Shown piece after piece: positions 1-8,667 of a stretch of DNA of 47,799 nucleotides. The stretch spans positions 1 to 47,799 of the forward strand of contig NZ_JACICC010000013.1 in assembly GCF_014195635.1 (NCBI RefSeq). The letters are read 5' to 3'. Within the stretch, counting starts at the first letter, position 1. Each line of letters starts with the position of its first letter. Under the pieces are notes generated by a model. The model saw nothing but the letters and a program-made list of their open reading frames with translations. It searched no databases and was not told the origin of the DNA. Source of the stretch: Pseudochelatococcus contaminans. GTDB taxonomy: Bacteria > Pseudomonadota > Alphaproteobacteria > Rhizobiales > Beijerinckiaceae. The translations under genes were made by a program, and so were the position numbers.

Positions 1-245
1 GGAACCACATCTATGCGCGCAAGCCATTGTTCGGACTCATGTCCGCTCTCACGCCGATTCACGAAACCTGGAAAAACGACAACCTCATCCGCGACACCGC
101 CAGAAGCCTCAGCATAGCTGCGAAGAAGAGCGCATGGGTCGCGCCATCCGCGCGCCAGACGGCTTCAGAAACAACCGACTCCCCTGAATCTACCGCCTCC
201 GAGACTGCCCGAACTCCTGTCGATCCGAGGGGAGGACGCCGATGA
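1..245 (+). CDS. 3' end of an upstream gene, 5' end outside window
   Basis: An open frame runs from the first bases of the window to a TGA at 243-245, and this stop overlaps the parA ATG (242-244) in an ATGA junction, as at the following gene borders. The visible part has a well-mixed segment of about 50 residues (NHIYARKPLFGLMSAL, then IHETWKND) and a Ser/Thr/Glu-rich tail. In elements of this type the gene before parA is often a RepA-like replication initiator, so that is a possible identity, but nothing in the visible part proves it. An internal ATG at 27 exists, yet the frame is open upstream of it. Confidence 0.5.
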   Translation, partial: NHIYARKPLFGLMSALTPIHETWKNDNLIRDTARSLSIAAKKSAWVAPSARQTASETTDSPESTASETARTPVDPRGGRR

Positions 246-895
246 TCATCTCTCTCCTCAACCAGAAGGGCGGCGTCGGCAAGACGACGCTGGCGCTGCA
301 TCTCGCTGGAGAACTGGCGCGGGGCGGCAAGCGCGTCACCCTGATCGACGCCGATCCGCAAGGCTCTGCCCTCGACTGGTCGCAGCAACGCGCGCGTGAG
401 GGCCTGCCGCGTGCCTTCGGCACGGTCGGCCTGGTGCGCGATACGCTGCACCGTGAGGCCCCCGAACTCGCCCGCGATGCCGATCATATCGTCATCGATG
501 GGCCTCCGCGCGTCGCCGGCCTCATGCGCTCCGCGCTGCTCGCCGCCGATCTCGTGCTGATCCCGGTGCAGCCATCGCCGTTCGACGGCTGGGCCTCGGC
601 CGAGATGCTCGCCCTCCTGGCGGAGGCGCGTATCTATCGCCCGCAACTCGTCGCCCGCTTCGTTCTCAACCGCTGTGGCGCCCGCACCGTCATTGCCCGC
701 GAGACGGCCGAGACGCTGGCGGACCACGATCCTCCGCTGCTCGCCAGCACCATCGGTCAGCGCGTCGTCTTCGCCGACGCCGCGCAGTCCGGGCGGCTCG
801 CCAGCGAGATCGACCGCCAATCTCCTGCCGCCCGTGAGATCGCCGCGCTCACCGCCGAGATCGAAGGGCTGGGCATCGGGAGGGCCGCACGATGA
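242..895 (+). CDS. parA: ParA/MinD-family partition ATPase
   Basis: The protein has 217 residues. It begins with a deviant Walker A box, KGGVGKTT at residues 9-16, followed by the IDADPQGSALDW segment that typifies ParA ATPases. Such proteins use ATP-dependent DNA binding to place or stabilise plasmids and excised ICEs in the cell. The start is supported by a strong GGGGAGGA ribosome-binding site at 231-237. The length is on the short side, as in the single-domain ParA proteins of mobile elements that lack an N-terminal helix-turn-helix. It is the head of a chain of overlapping genes; the small RHH protein at 1632 is a plausible partner taking the ParB/ParG role. Confidence 0.9.
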   Translation: MIISLLNQKGGVGKTTLALHLAGELARGGKRVTLIDADPQGSALDWSQQRAREGLPRAFGTVGLVRDTLHREAPELARDADHIVIDGPPRVAGLMRSALLAADLVLIPVQPSPFDGWASAEMLALLAEARIYRPQLVARFVLNRCGARTVIARETAETLADHDPPLLASTIGQRVVFADAAQSGRLASEIDRQSPAAREIAALTAEIEGLGIGRAAR

Positions 896-1635
896 GCGTT
901 CTCACCGGCGACTGCCGCGAAGAAATGCCCTGGCACGCACCCTACGACATGATCATCGCCGATCCGCCCTATGGCGACACTTCGCTCGCCTGGGATCGGC
1001 GCGTCGAGGGCTGGGTCGCGCTGGCGCGCGCCGCCCTCAGGCCGACCGGCTCGCTCTGGGTCTTCGGCTCGCTGCGCAGCTTCATGGCGACGGCCGACCG
1101 CTTCGCCGATGCCGGCTTGCGGATCGCGCAGGAGATCGTCTGGGAAAAGCAGAACGGCACCGGATTTCATGCCGACCGCTTCAAGCGGGTGCATGAGCTG
1201 GCCGTCCAGGTTTATCCGGCAGAGACCGCCTGGCGTGACATCTACAACGACGTCCAGACCACGCCCGACGCCACCGCGCGGACGGTTCGCCGCAAGCAAC
1301 GTCCTCCCCATACCGGCCAGATCGACGCTGGCCATTATGTCAGCCATGACGGTGGGCCGCGCCTCATGCGGTCGGTCATCTACCTGCGCAACTGCCACGG
1401 CCGCGCGATCCATCCGACCGAGAAACCGTCGGCGCTGCTGGAAATCCTGATCCGCACGAGTTGCCCGGAAGGCGGGCTGGTCGGCGATTGGTTCGCGGGC
1501 TCTGGTGCGGCCGGGGAAGCCTGCCGGCTTTCCGGCCGGCGCTATCTCGGCTGCGAGATCGACCCCGACATGGCCGAGCGGGCGCGGGCGCGCATCGCCG
1601 CCGTGCTGCCGTTCCATGACGGAGCTTCGTCATGA
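892..1635 (+). CDS. DNA methyltransferase, beta-class N4/N6 type
   Basis: The protein has 247 residues and overlaps the parA stop by ATGA. The catalytic motif IV, DPPY, is at residues 24-27, and the S-adenosylmethionine-binding FAGSG motif is near residue 201, after an HPTEKP segment. Motif IV preceding motif I is the beta-class arrangement used by amino-methyltransferases such as CcrM and HinfI. No restriction gene is beside it, so it is an orphan methylase. In a transfer operon it may protect incoming DNA or mark the element; that role is inferred. The target sequence cannot be read from the protein. Confidence 0.85.
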   Translation: MSVLTGDCREEMPWHAPYDMIIADPPYGDTSLAWDRRVEGWVALARAALRPTGSLWVFGSLRSFMATADRFADAGLRIAQEIVWEKQNGTGFHADRFKRVHELAVQVYPAETAWRDIYNDVQTTPDATARTVRRKQRPPHTGQIDAGHYVSHDGGPRLMRSVIYLRNCHGRAIHPTEKPSALLEILIRTSCPEGGLVGDWFAGSGAAGEACRLSGRRYLGCEIDPDMAERARARIAAVLPFHDGASS

Positions 1636-1886
1636 CGGAGCGCAACGGGAAGCGCGGCTTTGCCGCCCGTCCGGTCGATCCCGATGGTTGGATCCGGGCC
1701 GGTGACACGCCGCCGGAACGCAGCGGCGATGCCGCGGTCTATTCCGCCCGCCTGACGATCGACATCACGCCCGAGCTTCGCGGGCGGATCAAGATCGCTG
1801 CGATCAGGCGCGGCGGCACCGTCACCGACATGCTGCGCGAATTGCTCGCGCGCGAATTTCCCGACACATCAGGAGAGCGCTCATGA
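1632..1886 (+). CDS. Small ribbon-helix-helix protein, ParG-like
   Basis: This 84-residue protein overlaps the methylase stop and the next start by ATGA at both ends. The N-terminal half is polar and probably flexible. The C-terminal half contains a beta strand plus two helices (ARLTIDITPELRGRIKIAA, then TVTDMLRELLAREF), which is the RHH/ParG pattern. RHH proteins of this size bind DNA as dimers and often act as the centromere-binding partner of a ParA two genes away. The assignment rests on the fold pattern and context, not on a unique motif. Confidence 0.7.
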   Translation: MTERNGKRGFAARPVDPDGWIRAGDTPPERSGDAAVYSARLTIDITPELRGRIKIAAIRRGGTVTDMLRELLAREFPDTSGERS

Positions 1887-2368
1887 TCGGCGCCGCAGCC
1901 CATGAAGATGATCTGACCCGCGTGGAGCTGACGTGGGTGGAAAAGAAGATCGAATACTGGATCAGGTTCGGCCACGAGGCGGGAACACAGATTCTCGACC
2001 GCAACCGCCGCATCGTTTCCTTCCGTCCCGGCGCCGTCTTCGCATTCGTCCGCTGGGCGGCGAACGACTACGGCACCGTGATCTCGCGGATCGACATCGT
2101 GCGAACCGTCGCGCCCGGCTGCGCCTATCAGACGCTGCCCTTCGTGCGCCCCGGCGGCGAAATCCTGCTGAAGGTCGAAAGCTGGCCGAAGGTCGAGGAC
2201 GTGCTCCGCCATGTCGACGGCATCGAGACGCTCGGCGTCGATCCCGCCGAGGCCGATCCCGATCACTGGCGCCATGTCGCCCACTGGATGAACGCAGGCG
2301 AGATCCCGCGTCCCTACACGACCAAGCGCCATCTGGCATGGCTCCGGCGCCGGGAGATCGGGGAATGA
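1883..2368 (+). CDS. DUF2840 family protein
   Basis: The protein has 161 residues and is joined by ATGA overlaps to the RHH gene before it and to traF after it. The sequence pattern (LTRVELTWVEKKIE near the start, then GQ-free FRPGAVFAFVRW and DHWRHVAHWMNAG) matches the DUF2840 family that accompanies this ICE/plasmid transfer module. There is no signal peptide or membrane segment, so it is probably cytoplasmic. Its biochemical function is unknown. The constant position between the partition genes and the TraF peptidase suggests a part in regulation or DNA processing, which is inference only. Confidence 0.8.
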   Translation: MIGAAAHEDDLTRVELTWVEKKIEYWIRFGHEAGTQILDRNRRIVSFRPGAVFAFVRWAANDYGTVISRIDIVRTVAPGCAYQTLPFVRPGGEILLKVESWPKVEDVLRHVDGIETLGVDPAEADPDHWRHVAHWMNAGEIPRPYTTKRHLAWLRRREIGE

Positions 2369-2910
2369 ACCGCTCCGGCTATGTCATCGTGACGGCCGCG
2401 GCCACGCTCGGCATCGCCATTGCCGGACTTGTTCCGACCGCGCCAAGGCTGGTCTGGAACGCATCGGCCAGCGTGCCGGTCGGCTTCTACACGGTATCCC
2501 CGGCAGAACGGATCGAGGTGCCGGATCTCGTCGCCGTCATGCCGCCCGAACCGTTCGCCTCCTTCATGGTCGAACGCGGCTATGTCGGCCGTGACGTGCC
2601 AATCCTGAAGCACGTCGTCGGTCTGCCGGGTCAGCGGGTGTGCCGCGACGGCCGAGCCATCACGGTGGACGACGTTCCGCTCGGCGAGGCCCGCGACCGC
2701 GACAGCCGTGGCCGCGACCTGCCGGTCTGGCGGGGCTGCCGGGTGATCGCCGACGGCGAACTTTTCCTCATGAACCTCGAAGCTGCCGACAGCCTCGACG
2801 GCCGCTACTTCGGCCCGTTCTCCGCCGCGGCGGTGATCGGCCGGGCCACCCCGCTTTTCACCGACGAGGATGGCGACGGCCGCTTCGTCTGGCGCGCGCC
2901 GATGCGGTGA
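2365..2910 (+). CDS. traF: TraF-type conjugal signal peptidase (S26 family)
   Basis: The start at 2365 gives 181 residues and an ATGA overlap with the DUF2840 stop. An N-terminal membrane helix (residues 6-24) is followed by the catalytic serine in SASVPVGFY (Ser36) and the general-base lysine in ILKHVVGLPG (Lys82), the Ser/Lys dyad of the signal peptidase I fold. In IncP-like systems TraF trims and cyclises the TrbC pilin subunit in the periplasm. The trbC gene is present 20 kb downstream, so the pair is complete. A longer in-frame extension exists upstream but would read through DUF2840 out of frame and is not used. Confidence 0.9.
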   Translation: MNRSGYVIVTAAATLGIAIAGLVPTAPRLVWNASASVPVGFYTVSPAERIEVPDLVAVMPPEPFASFMVERGYVGRDVPILKHVVGLPGQRVCRDGRAITVDDVPLGEARDRDSRGRDLPVWRGCRVIADGELFLMNLEAADSLDGRYFGPFSAAAVIGRATPLFTDEDGDGRFVWRAPMR

Positions 2911-2977
2911 CGGCGCGTCCATAGCGGGGCGTGCGAACGGCCCGCGTCTTCTCCACCGCGTAGGAAAGGAACCTTCA

Positions 2978-3313
2978 ATGCCACAGATCGGGCAATTCAC
3001 CCGCACCCCGTCCGGCTATTCCGGGCGTGTGCGCACGCTCTCGCTCGACGTCGAACTGACATTCGTTCCCACCGAGAACACGGATGCCGAGAACGCGCCC
3101 GCCTATCGCATTCACCTCGGAGATGATAACGGGCCGGAAGTCGGCGCGGGCTGGAAACACTCCGGCGAACGCGCGGGTACCTTCATCTCCGTGCTCCTCG
3201 ATGATCCCGTCTTCGAGCAGCCGATCCGCGCCCGCCTGTTCCAGTCGGACGAAGACGGCCGCGACTGGGGCCTGCACTGGACCCGCCAGAAGAAGCGCGA
3301 CGACCAGGAATGA
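2978..3313 (+). CDS. DUF736 family protein
   Basis: The ATG at 2978 follows a GAAAGGA ribosome-binding site (2964-2970) and gives 111 residues. The opening MPQIGQFTRTPSGYSGRVRT is the DUF736 signature, and the C-terminal half has the FISVLLDDPVF and basic LHWTRQKKR elements of that family. It has no signal peptide. DUF736 proteins accompany almost every transfer module of this type, and no biochemical activity is established. The open frame upstream of 2978 covers the traF end and lacks family similarity, so the internal start is preferred. Its stop overlaps the next start in an ATGA. Confidence 0.85.
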   Translation: MPQIGQFTRTPSGYSGRVRTLSLDVELTFVPTENTDAENAPAYRIHLGDDNGPEVGAGWKHSGERAGTFISVLLDDPVFEQPIRARLFQSDEDGRDWGLHWTRQKKRDDQE

Positions 3314-4080
3314 TCATGAACACTTCCTGTCCTCGCCCCGCCACCGGGAGATGCGGCGTCCATCGCCGCATTCTCCTCCTTCTTCTTTCCGGCCTCTTCA
3401 GCTCAGCAATCGCGACGTCGCCCGCTCTGGCGCAGACCGCCGTGCCGGATCGCGGGGGCGCCGCGCATCCGCACGCCGCGCATATCACTGAGGCATCGCA
3501 GCGTTTCGGCATCCCGGCGATATGGATCGCCGCAGTCATGCGGGCGGAAAGCGCGGGCGATGTGCGCGCCGTTTCCTCGGCGGGCGCAATGGGCCTGATG
3601 CAGGTCATGCCCGATACCTGGGCGGAACTGCGCATCCGCTATCGCTTAGGTCGCGACCCCTATGATCCGCGCGACAACATCCTCGCGGGCACGGCCTATC
3701 TGCGCGAGATGTGGGACCGCTACGGCAATGTCGCCGCGATGCTGGCGGCCTACAATGCCGGTCCCGGCCGCTACGACCAATACCGCCTGGCAGATCGTCC
3801 GCTGCCGGCCGAGACGCGCGCCTATGTCGCTTCGCTTGCGCCGGCTCTGCTCGGCGAAGCGCCTTCGGGCTCCGCTTCCGTTGCGCCCTGGCCGCTCGAC
3901 TGGCGTGAGGCGGCGATCTTTGTGGTCCGCGAAAATGATGCTTCCGCCGCCGATCCGGCGTTGCCCGATCGCGCGCCGAATGACGTCCCTTCGCCCCTTC
4001 CGGCGACACCCGACGCCCTCACGGCCTTGCAGCCGGAGGGCCTCTTCGTCGCCCGCAATGCCGGTGGGGACCGGCCATGA
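3310..4080 (+). CDS. Periplasmic lytic transglycosylase of the transfer system
   Basis: The protein has 256 residues. An N-terminal basic stretch and hydrophobic segment (residues 19-41, ending SPALAQ) form a signal peptide. The SLT domain follows: catalytic Glu80 in VMRAESAGD, then AMGLMQVMPDTW and AAYNAGPGRYD. Enzymes of this family (VirB1/TrbN-like) cleave peptidoglycan glycan strands so that the type IV secretion channel can cross the wall. The C-terminal 70 residues are Pro/Ala-rich. The start overlaps the DUF736 stop by ATGA; a second Met two codons in (3316) is an alternative start. Confidence 0.9.
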   Translation: MIMNTSCPRPATGRCGVHRRILLLLLSGLFSSAIATSPALAQTAVPDRGGAAHPHAAHITEASQRFGIPAIWIAAVMRAESAGDVRAVSSAGAMGLMQVMPDTWAELRIRYRLGRDPYDPRDNILAGTAYLREMWDRYGNVAAMLAAYNAGPGRYDQYRLADRPLPAETRAYVASLAPALLGEAPSGSASVAPWPLDWREAAIFVVRENDASAADPALPDRAPNDVPSPLPATPDALTALQPEGLFVARNAGGDRP

Positions 4081-4323
4081 GCGGCTCCGCGGTTTCTCGC
4101 ACTGCATCGGGCTCCGGCGCATCATGGAGGGTGCGGGCGGTGGCGGCAGGCACCACGACCGAAGGATGGCGAGATAAAAGGCCGCACGGTGCGGCTGTGG
4201 CGGGCGGTTGTTTTTGTTCAGGTTTCCGGCGCGTCCCGCACCGTGCGGCGCTGGCGCGCACCGTGCGCTGCGCGCTCCTCTTCCTGATTTTCCTTGATGA
4301 TTTGCACCGTGCGGGGGCGCCCC
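4081..4323 (+). promoter_or_regulatory. Gap before relaxase gene with four copies of a CGCAC-N-GTGCG palindrome; candidate operator or oriT region
   Basis: No gene is visible in this gap. It holds an iterated palindrome: CCGCACGGTGCGG at 4182-4194, CCGCACCGTGCGG at 4236-4248, GCGCACCGTGCGC at 4256-4268 and GCACCGTGC at 4304-4312. All share arms GCAC/GTGC around one central G or C. Centres are 54, 20 and 46 bp apart. The last copy ends 11 bp before the relaxase ATG (4324). Such clustering suggests a binding site for an element-encoded protein. In related elements oriT lies near the relaxase gene, so oriT could be here too, but no nick-site consensus was recognised with confidence. Confidence 0.6.
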
Positions 4324-6063
4324 ATGTCCGATGACAACGAGTTCCGCATCCGTCCGGGCCGTATCCGCTCGACCCGCGCGCAACAGGCGAGGCCCTTTGT
4401 CGCCCAGGCGCTCGCCGCCGCCCAGAAAGCCGGCGGACGCGTCTCGCGCTCCGGCAAGATCACCTCGGGCAACCGCTCACGCTTCGGGCGCGGTCAGCGC
4501 GCCAGCATCCAGGCCAACCGGCTTCTCACCGGACGCTCGCGCATCGCCGTCATCAAGACCCGCGTGGTTCGCCAAACGGCACGCTCGGCTCCGCTCGGCG
4601 CACACCTTAATTATCTGCGCCGCGATGGCGTGACCCGCGACGGGGAAAAGGCGCGGATGTTCGGCCCGGAAAGGGACGACATGGATGTCGGCGCTTTCGC
4701 GGAAAAGTGCCAGGACGACAGGCATCATTTCCGCTTCATCGTCTCGCCCGAAGACGCGGTGGACATGGCCAATCTGAAGGATCACGCCCGCGAGCTGATG
4801 GGGCAGATGGAGAAGGATCTCGGCACGCGCCTCGATTGGGTCGCCGTCGATCACTGGAACACCGACAATCCCCATATCCATATCATCCTGCGCGGCCGCA
4901 CCGACGATGGCCAGGACCTGGTGATTTCCCGCGACTACATCAAGGAGGGCATGCGCGCCCGTGCGCAGGATCTGGTCACGCAGGAACTCGGGCCCCGCAC
5001 CGATCTGGAGATCCACCGCAATCTGGAGCGGCAGGTCGAGGCGGAACGCTGGACGCAGCTCGACCGGCAGCTTGTGCGCGACGCCGGCAAGTCCGGCATC
5101 ATCGACCTTGCCCCGCTTCCCGACCGCCAGCCGGACGAGTTTCATACTCTGAAGGTGGGGCGGCTGCGAACCCTTGAAATCCGCGGGCTTGCCGAAGAGA
5201 TCGGCCTCTCGCAATGGTTCATCAAGCCCGAAGCCGAAGCGGTCCTGCGTGAACTGGGCGAGCGCGGCGACATCATCAAGCGCATGCACCGTGCCCTGAC
5301 CGAACGCGGCATCGAACGCGGCTCGGCCAGCTATGTCCTCGCCGGCGAAAGCCTTGACGTTCCCGTCATCGGCCGCCTGGTCGAGCGCGGCCTCGACGAC
5401 GAGTTGAAGGGCACCGCTTATGCCGTGGTCGACGGCACCGACGGGCGGACCCATCACATCAAGCTGCCGCATCTCGACGCCGCCGGCGACAGTCCGCCCG
5501 GTTCCATCGTCGAGTTGCGATCCTGGGAGGACCCGCAGGGGCAGCGCCGCGTCGCGCTCGCCGTCCGCGCCGATCTCGATCTTGGTGCGCAAGTCGGCGC
5601 CTCGGGCGCGACCTGGCTCGACCGGCAGGCCATCGCCCGCGATCCGATCGCGCTGTCGGACAGCGGTTTCGGCGCTGAGGTCCGTCAGGCTCTGGACGAA
5701 CGCGCTGAACATCTGATCGGCGAGGGCTTTGCCGAGCGGCAGGGCGGTCGCGTCGTCTTCGCGCGCCGGCTGCTCAGCACCTTGCGCCAACGCGAACTCG
5801 ACAACCTCGGCGAGAAGCTCGCAACCGAGACCGGCATGTCCTTCGAGCGCGCAGCCAGCGGCGAATATGTCGCCGGCTCCTATCGCCAGCGTTTCGCGCT
5901 CGCCTCCGGCCGCTTCGCCATGATCGACGACGGCCTCGGCTTCCAGCTCGTGCCCTGGTCGCCCTCTCTCGAAAAACAGATCGGCCGTCACGTCTCCGGC
6001 GTAGCCCGCGATGATGGCGGCGTAGATTGGGACTTCGGGCGCAAGCGCTCCCTCGGCCTTTAG
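4324..6063 (+). CDS. VirD2-like relaxase (DUF3363 family)
   Basis: Starting at the second Met of the frame (ATG 4324) gives 579 residues; an upstream ATG at 4294 would add ten residues encoded by the palindrome region. The histidine pair of the relaxase site is in NTDNPHIHIILRG (His184, His186), preceded by FRFIVSPEDAVDM. The basic N-terminus (residues 10-80) suits DNA contact. The C-terminal half matches the DUF3363 region that accompanies RlxS/VirD2-type relaxases of rhizobial ICEs. The enzyme should nick oriT, stay covalently attached to the 5' end through a tyrosine and pilot the strand into the recipient. The tyrosine cannot be pinpointed by eye. Confidence 0.88.
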   Translation: MSDDNEFRIRPGRIRSTRAQQARPFVAQALAAAQKAGGRVSRSGKITSGNRSRFGRGQRASIQANRLLTGRSRIAVIKTRVVRQTARSAPLGAHLNYLRRDGVTRDGEKARMFGPERDDMDVGAFAEKCQDDRHHFRFIVSPEDAVDMANLKDHARELMGQMEKDLGTRLDWVAVDHWNTDNPHIHIILRGRTDDGQDLVISRDYIKEGMRARAQDLVTQELGPRTDLEIHRNLERQVEAERWTQLDRQLVRDAGKSGIIDLAPLPDRQPDEFHTLKVGRLRTLEIRGLAEEIGLSQWFIKPEAEAVLRELGERGDIIKRMHRALTERGIERGSASYVLAGESLDVPVIGRLVERGLDDELKGTAYAVVDGTDGRTHHIKLPHLDAAGDSPPGSIVELRSWEDPQGQRRVALAVRADLDLGAQVGASGATWLDRQAIARDPIALSDSGFGAEVRQALDERAEHLIGEGFAERQGGRVVFARRLLSTLRQRELDNLGEKLATETGMSFERAASGEYVAGSYRQRFALASGRFAMIDDGLGFQLVPWSPSLEKQIGRHVSGVARDDGGVDWDFGRKRSLGL

Positions 6064-6087
6064 CCTCAACCAGAAAGGACCATCGCA

Positions 6088-8073
6088 ATGTCCGCGACCA
6101 AGATCCTCTGGGGACAGATCACCATCGTCTTCCTCATCATCCTCGCCACCACCTGGGGCGCGACCCAGTATGTCGCCTCGAGCCTCGGTTATCAGGCGCA
6201 ACTCGGGCCGCCCTGGTTCGTGATGTTCGGCGTGCCGATCTATTATCCGCCCGCGATCTTCTGGTGGTGGTATTTCTACGAAGCCTATGCGCCGCCGATC
6301 TTCGCCAAGGGCGGGATCATCGCGGCATCGGGCGGCTTCATCGCCATTGCCGTCGCCATCGGCATGTCGGTCTGGCGGGCGCGCGAGGCGAAAAACGTCG
6401 CCACCTATGGCTCGGCGCGATGGGCCGGGAAAGGAGAGATCAAGGCGGCGGGCCTGCTCGATCCCGATGGTGTTGTTCTCGGCCGTTACGAGAAGGACTA
6501 TCTACGCCATGACGGGCCGGAGCATGTCCTGTGCTTTGCCCCGACACGTTCGGGCAAAGGCGTCGGCCTCGTCGTCCCGTCGCTGCTGACCTGGCCGGGG
6601 TCGGCCATCGTCCACGACATCAAGGGTGAGAACTGGCAGCTCACCTCCGGCTTCCGCTCGCAGCACGGCCGCGTGCTGCTCTTCGACCCGACCAACCCGA
6701 AATCCTCGGCCTACAATCCGCTGCTGGAAGTGCGCCGCGGCGAGTGGGAGGTGCGCGACGTCCAGAACATCGCCGACATCCTCGTCGATCCGGAAGGCAG
6801 TCTCGACAAGCGCAACCATTGGGAAAAGACCAGCCATTCGCTGCTGGTGGGCGCCATCCTGCATGTGCTTTACGCCGAACCCGACAAGACCCTGGCAGGT
6901 GTGGCCAAATTCCTGTCCGATCCGAAGCGCCCGGTGGATTCCACGTTGCGCGCCATGATGAAGACCGCGCATCTGGGCGAAGCGGGGCCGCACCCGGTCG
7001 TTGCCAGCGCCGCGCGCGAGCTGCGCAACAAGTCCGAGAACGAGCGCAGCGGCGTGTTGTCGACGGCGATGTCGTTTCTCGGCCTGTATCGCGATCCGGT
7101 CGTGGCCGAAGTCACACGCCGCTCCGACTGGCGCATCAGCGATATTGTGGGAGGCGATCAGCCGGTCACGCTTTACCTCGTCGTGCCGCCCTCCGACATC
7201 AACCGCACCAAGCCGCTGATGCGATTGCTGCTCAATCAGATCGGCCGTCGCCTGACCGAAGACCTGCAGGCGAACGCCGGGCGGCATCGGCTCCTTCTGA
7301 TGCTGGACGAGTTTCCGGCGCTGGGCAGGCTCGATTTCTTCGAGACCGCGCTGGCTTTCATGGCCGGCTACGGTCTGAAATCATTCCTGATCGCGCAGTC
7401 GCTGAACCAGATCGAGAAAGCCTACGGGCCGAACAACTCGATCCTCGACAACTGCCATGTCCGCGTCAGCTTCGCCACCAACGACGAGCGCACGGCGAAA
7501 CGGGTGTCGGATGCGCTCGGCACCGCCACCGAGATGAAGGCGATGAAGAACTATGCCGGCCATCGCCTGTCGCCCTGGCTCGGGCACCTTATGGTCTCGC
7601 GCTCGGAAACCGCGCGCCAGTTGCTGACGCCGGGCGAGATCATGCAGCTTCCCCCACATGAGGAGATCGTCATGGTGGCGGGCATCCCCCCGATCCGGGC
7701 GACGAAGGCGCGCTATTACGAGGACGCCCGGTTTCGCGAGCGCGTTCTGTCACCGCCTGAATTGAAAGGTCCCGAAGAAACGCGGCCCGACGACTGGACC
7801 AAGCTTCCGATCCCGGCGCGACCGGAAGGCGCCACGGATCACGGCGACCAGAGAACCAATGACGAAGATCCGACCGAATCCGAACGCCGATTGCAGCCTG
7901 AACTCAGCCGCGTAAAGCCCGTGGAGAAGAAAAAGCCCCTCGAGAACGAATTCGAGATCGCGCCGCCCGATGAAGTTGAGGAAGAGGCCATGCAAAATCG
8001 GCGCATGATCCGCCAGGTGCAGGGCATTGCCCGGCAGGTTGCCATGGACCCGAACGACGGCATGGAGCTGTAG
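6088..8073 (+). CDS. traG: Type IV coupling protein TraG/VirD4
   Basis: The protein has 661 residues, the usual length. Three hydrophobic segments lie in the first 100 residues (about 8-30, 45-65, 75-95). Walker A, PTRSGKG, is near residue 152, and Walker B, LLLMLDEFPALGRLD, near residue 402. This inner-membrane ATPase links the relaxase-DNA complex to the Trb channel. A ribosome-binding site AAAGGA (6075-6080) precedes the ATG. The acidic C-terminal tail (residues 550-661) is variable in the family. The neighbouring relaxase and CopG genes fit the usual order. Confidence 0.93.
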   Translation: MSATKILWGQITIVFLIILATTWGATQYVASSLGYQAQLGPPWFVMFGVPIYYPPAIFWWWYFYEAYAPPIFAKGGIIAASGGFIAIAVAIGMSVWRAREAKNVATYGSARWAGKGEIKAAGLLDPDGVVLGRYEKDYLRHDGPEHVLCFAPTRSGKGVGLVVPSLLTWPGSAIVHDIKGENWQLTSGFRSQHGRVLLFDPTNPKSSAYNPLLEVRRGEWEVRDVQNIADILVDPEGSLDKRNHWEKTSHSLLVGAILHVLYAEPDKTLAGVAKFLSDPKRPVDSTLRAMMKTAHLGEAGPHPVVASAARELRNKSENERSGVLSTAMSFLGLYRDPVVAEVTRRSDWRISDIVGGDQPVTLYLVVPPSDINRTKPLMRLLLNQIGRRLTEDLQANAGRHRLLLMLDEFPALGRLDFFETALAFMAGYGLKSFLIAQSLNQIEKAYGPNNSILDNCHVRVSFATNDERTAKRVSDALGTATEMKAMKNYAGHRLSPWLGHLMVSRSETARQLLTPGEIMQLPPHEEIVMVAGIPPIRATKARYYEDARFRERVLSPPELKGPEETRPDDWTKLPIPARPEGATDHGDQRTNDEDPTESERRLQPELSRVKPVEKKKPLENEFEIAPPDEVEEEAMQNRRMIRQVQGIARQVAMDPNDGMEL

Positions 8074-8077
8074 CGCC

Positions 8078-8527
8078 ATGGCCAATCTCCGGAAGAAGAA
8101 AAAACTCACCGTCTATCTGGACCCCGATGTCGAAAAAGCCCTGACCGAGTTTGCCGCGCGGCGGGACCGGTCGCAGTCGATGATCGGCGAGGCGGCCATC
8201 GCCTCATTCCTGTCTCCCGACGATGCCGAACGCCGAGAGGCGATAATCGCCAAGCGCCTCGATCGACTCGATCGCCGCATGGACCGGCTTGAACGAGACG
8301 TCGGCATCGCCGTCGAAAGCCTGGCGGTCTTCATCCGCTTCTGGGTCAACACCACACCGGCCTTGCCTGAGCCGGCGGCAAAGGCCGCGAAGGCCAAATC
8401 AGCGGAGCGATACGAGGCGTTCATCACCGCGCTCGGTCGCCGCCTCGCACAGGGACCGAAGCTGCGGCAGGAGGTGTCGGAGGATGTGACGGATCAGAGA
8501 GTTGAATTTGGCCGCCTTAGTCGTTGA
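8078..8527 (+). CDS. CopG/RHH-family transcriptional regulator of the transfer module
   Basis: The ATG at 8078, four bases after the traG stop, gives 149 residues; the longer open frame would start inside traG. A lysine-rich start is followed by the RHH motif KLTVYLDPDVEKALTEFAA and a second helix. A coiled-coil-like segment (AKRLDRLDRRMDRLERDV) follows and should mediate oligomerisation. In related elements this gene sits between traG and trbB and is thought to regulate transfer genes. Here trbB is 13.6 kb away because cargo block 1 intervenes. Confidence 0.85.
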   Translation: MANLRKKKKLTVYLDPDVEKALTEFAARRDRSQSMIGEAAIASFLSPDDAERREAIIAKRLDRLDRRMDRLERDVGIAVESLAVFIRFWVNTTPALPEPAAKAAKAKSAERYEAFITALGRRLAQGPKLRQEVSEDVTDQRVEFGRLSR

Positions 8528-8667
8528 CACGAGTTCCCGCTCCCGGTTGGCTGAGCAGTAACAAGGATCCGCCGGAAGCGGCCTTCGCGACTGTCGCGGT
8601 CTTTGGGATTTTCGCGAATTATCCTAAGGTGATGGCTGTATATTCACTCGACTTTGGAGGAACAGCC

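Noticed and set aside
757-1617. Long minus-strand frame opposite the methylase and parA
   Set aside because: It lies fully opposite well-recognised genes, has no family pattern and has the biased Arg/Ala/Gly content of GC-rich shadow frames.
4477-6201. 574-codon minus-strand frame opposite the relaxase
   Set aside because: The relaxase on the plus strand has clear motifs and chained neighbours; the opposite frame is a codon-bias shadow.
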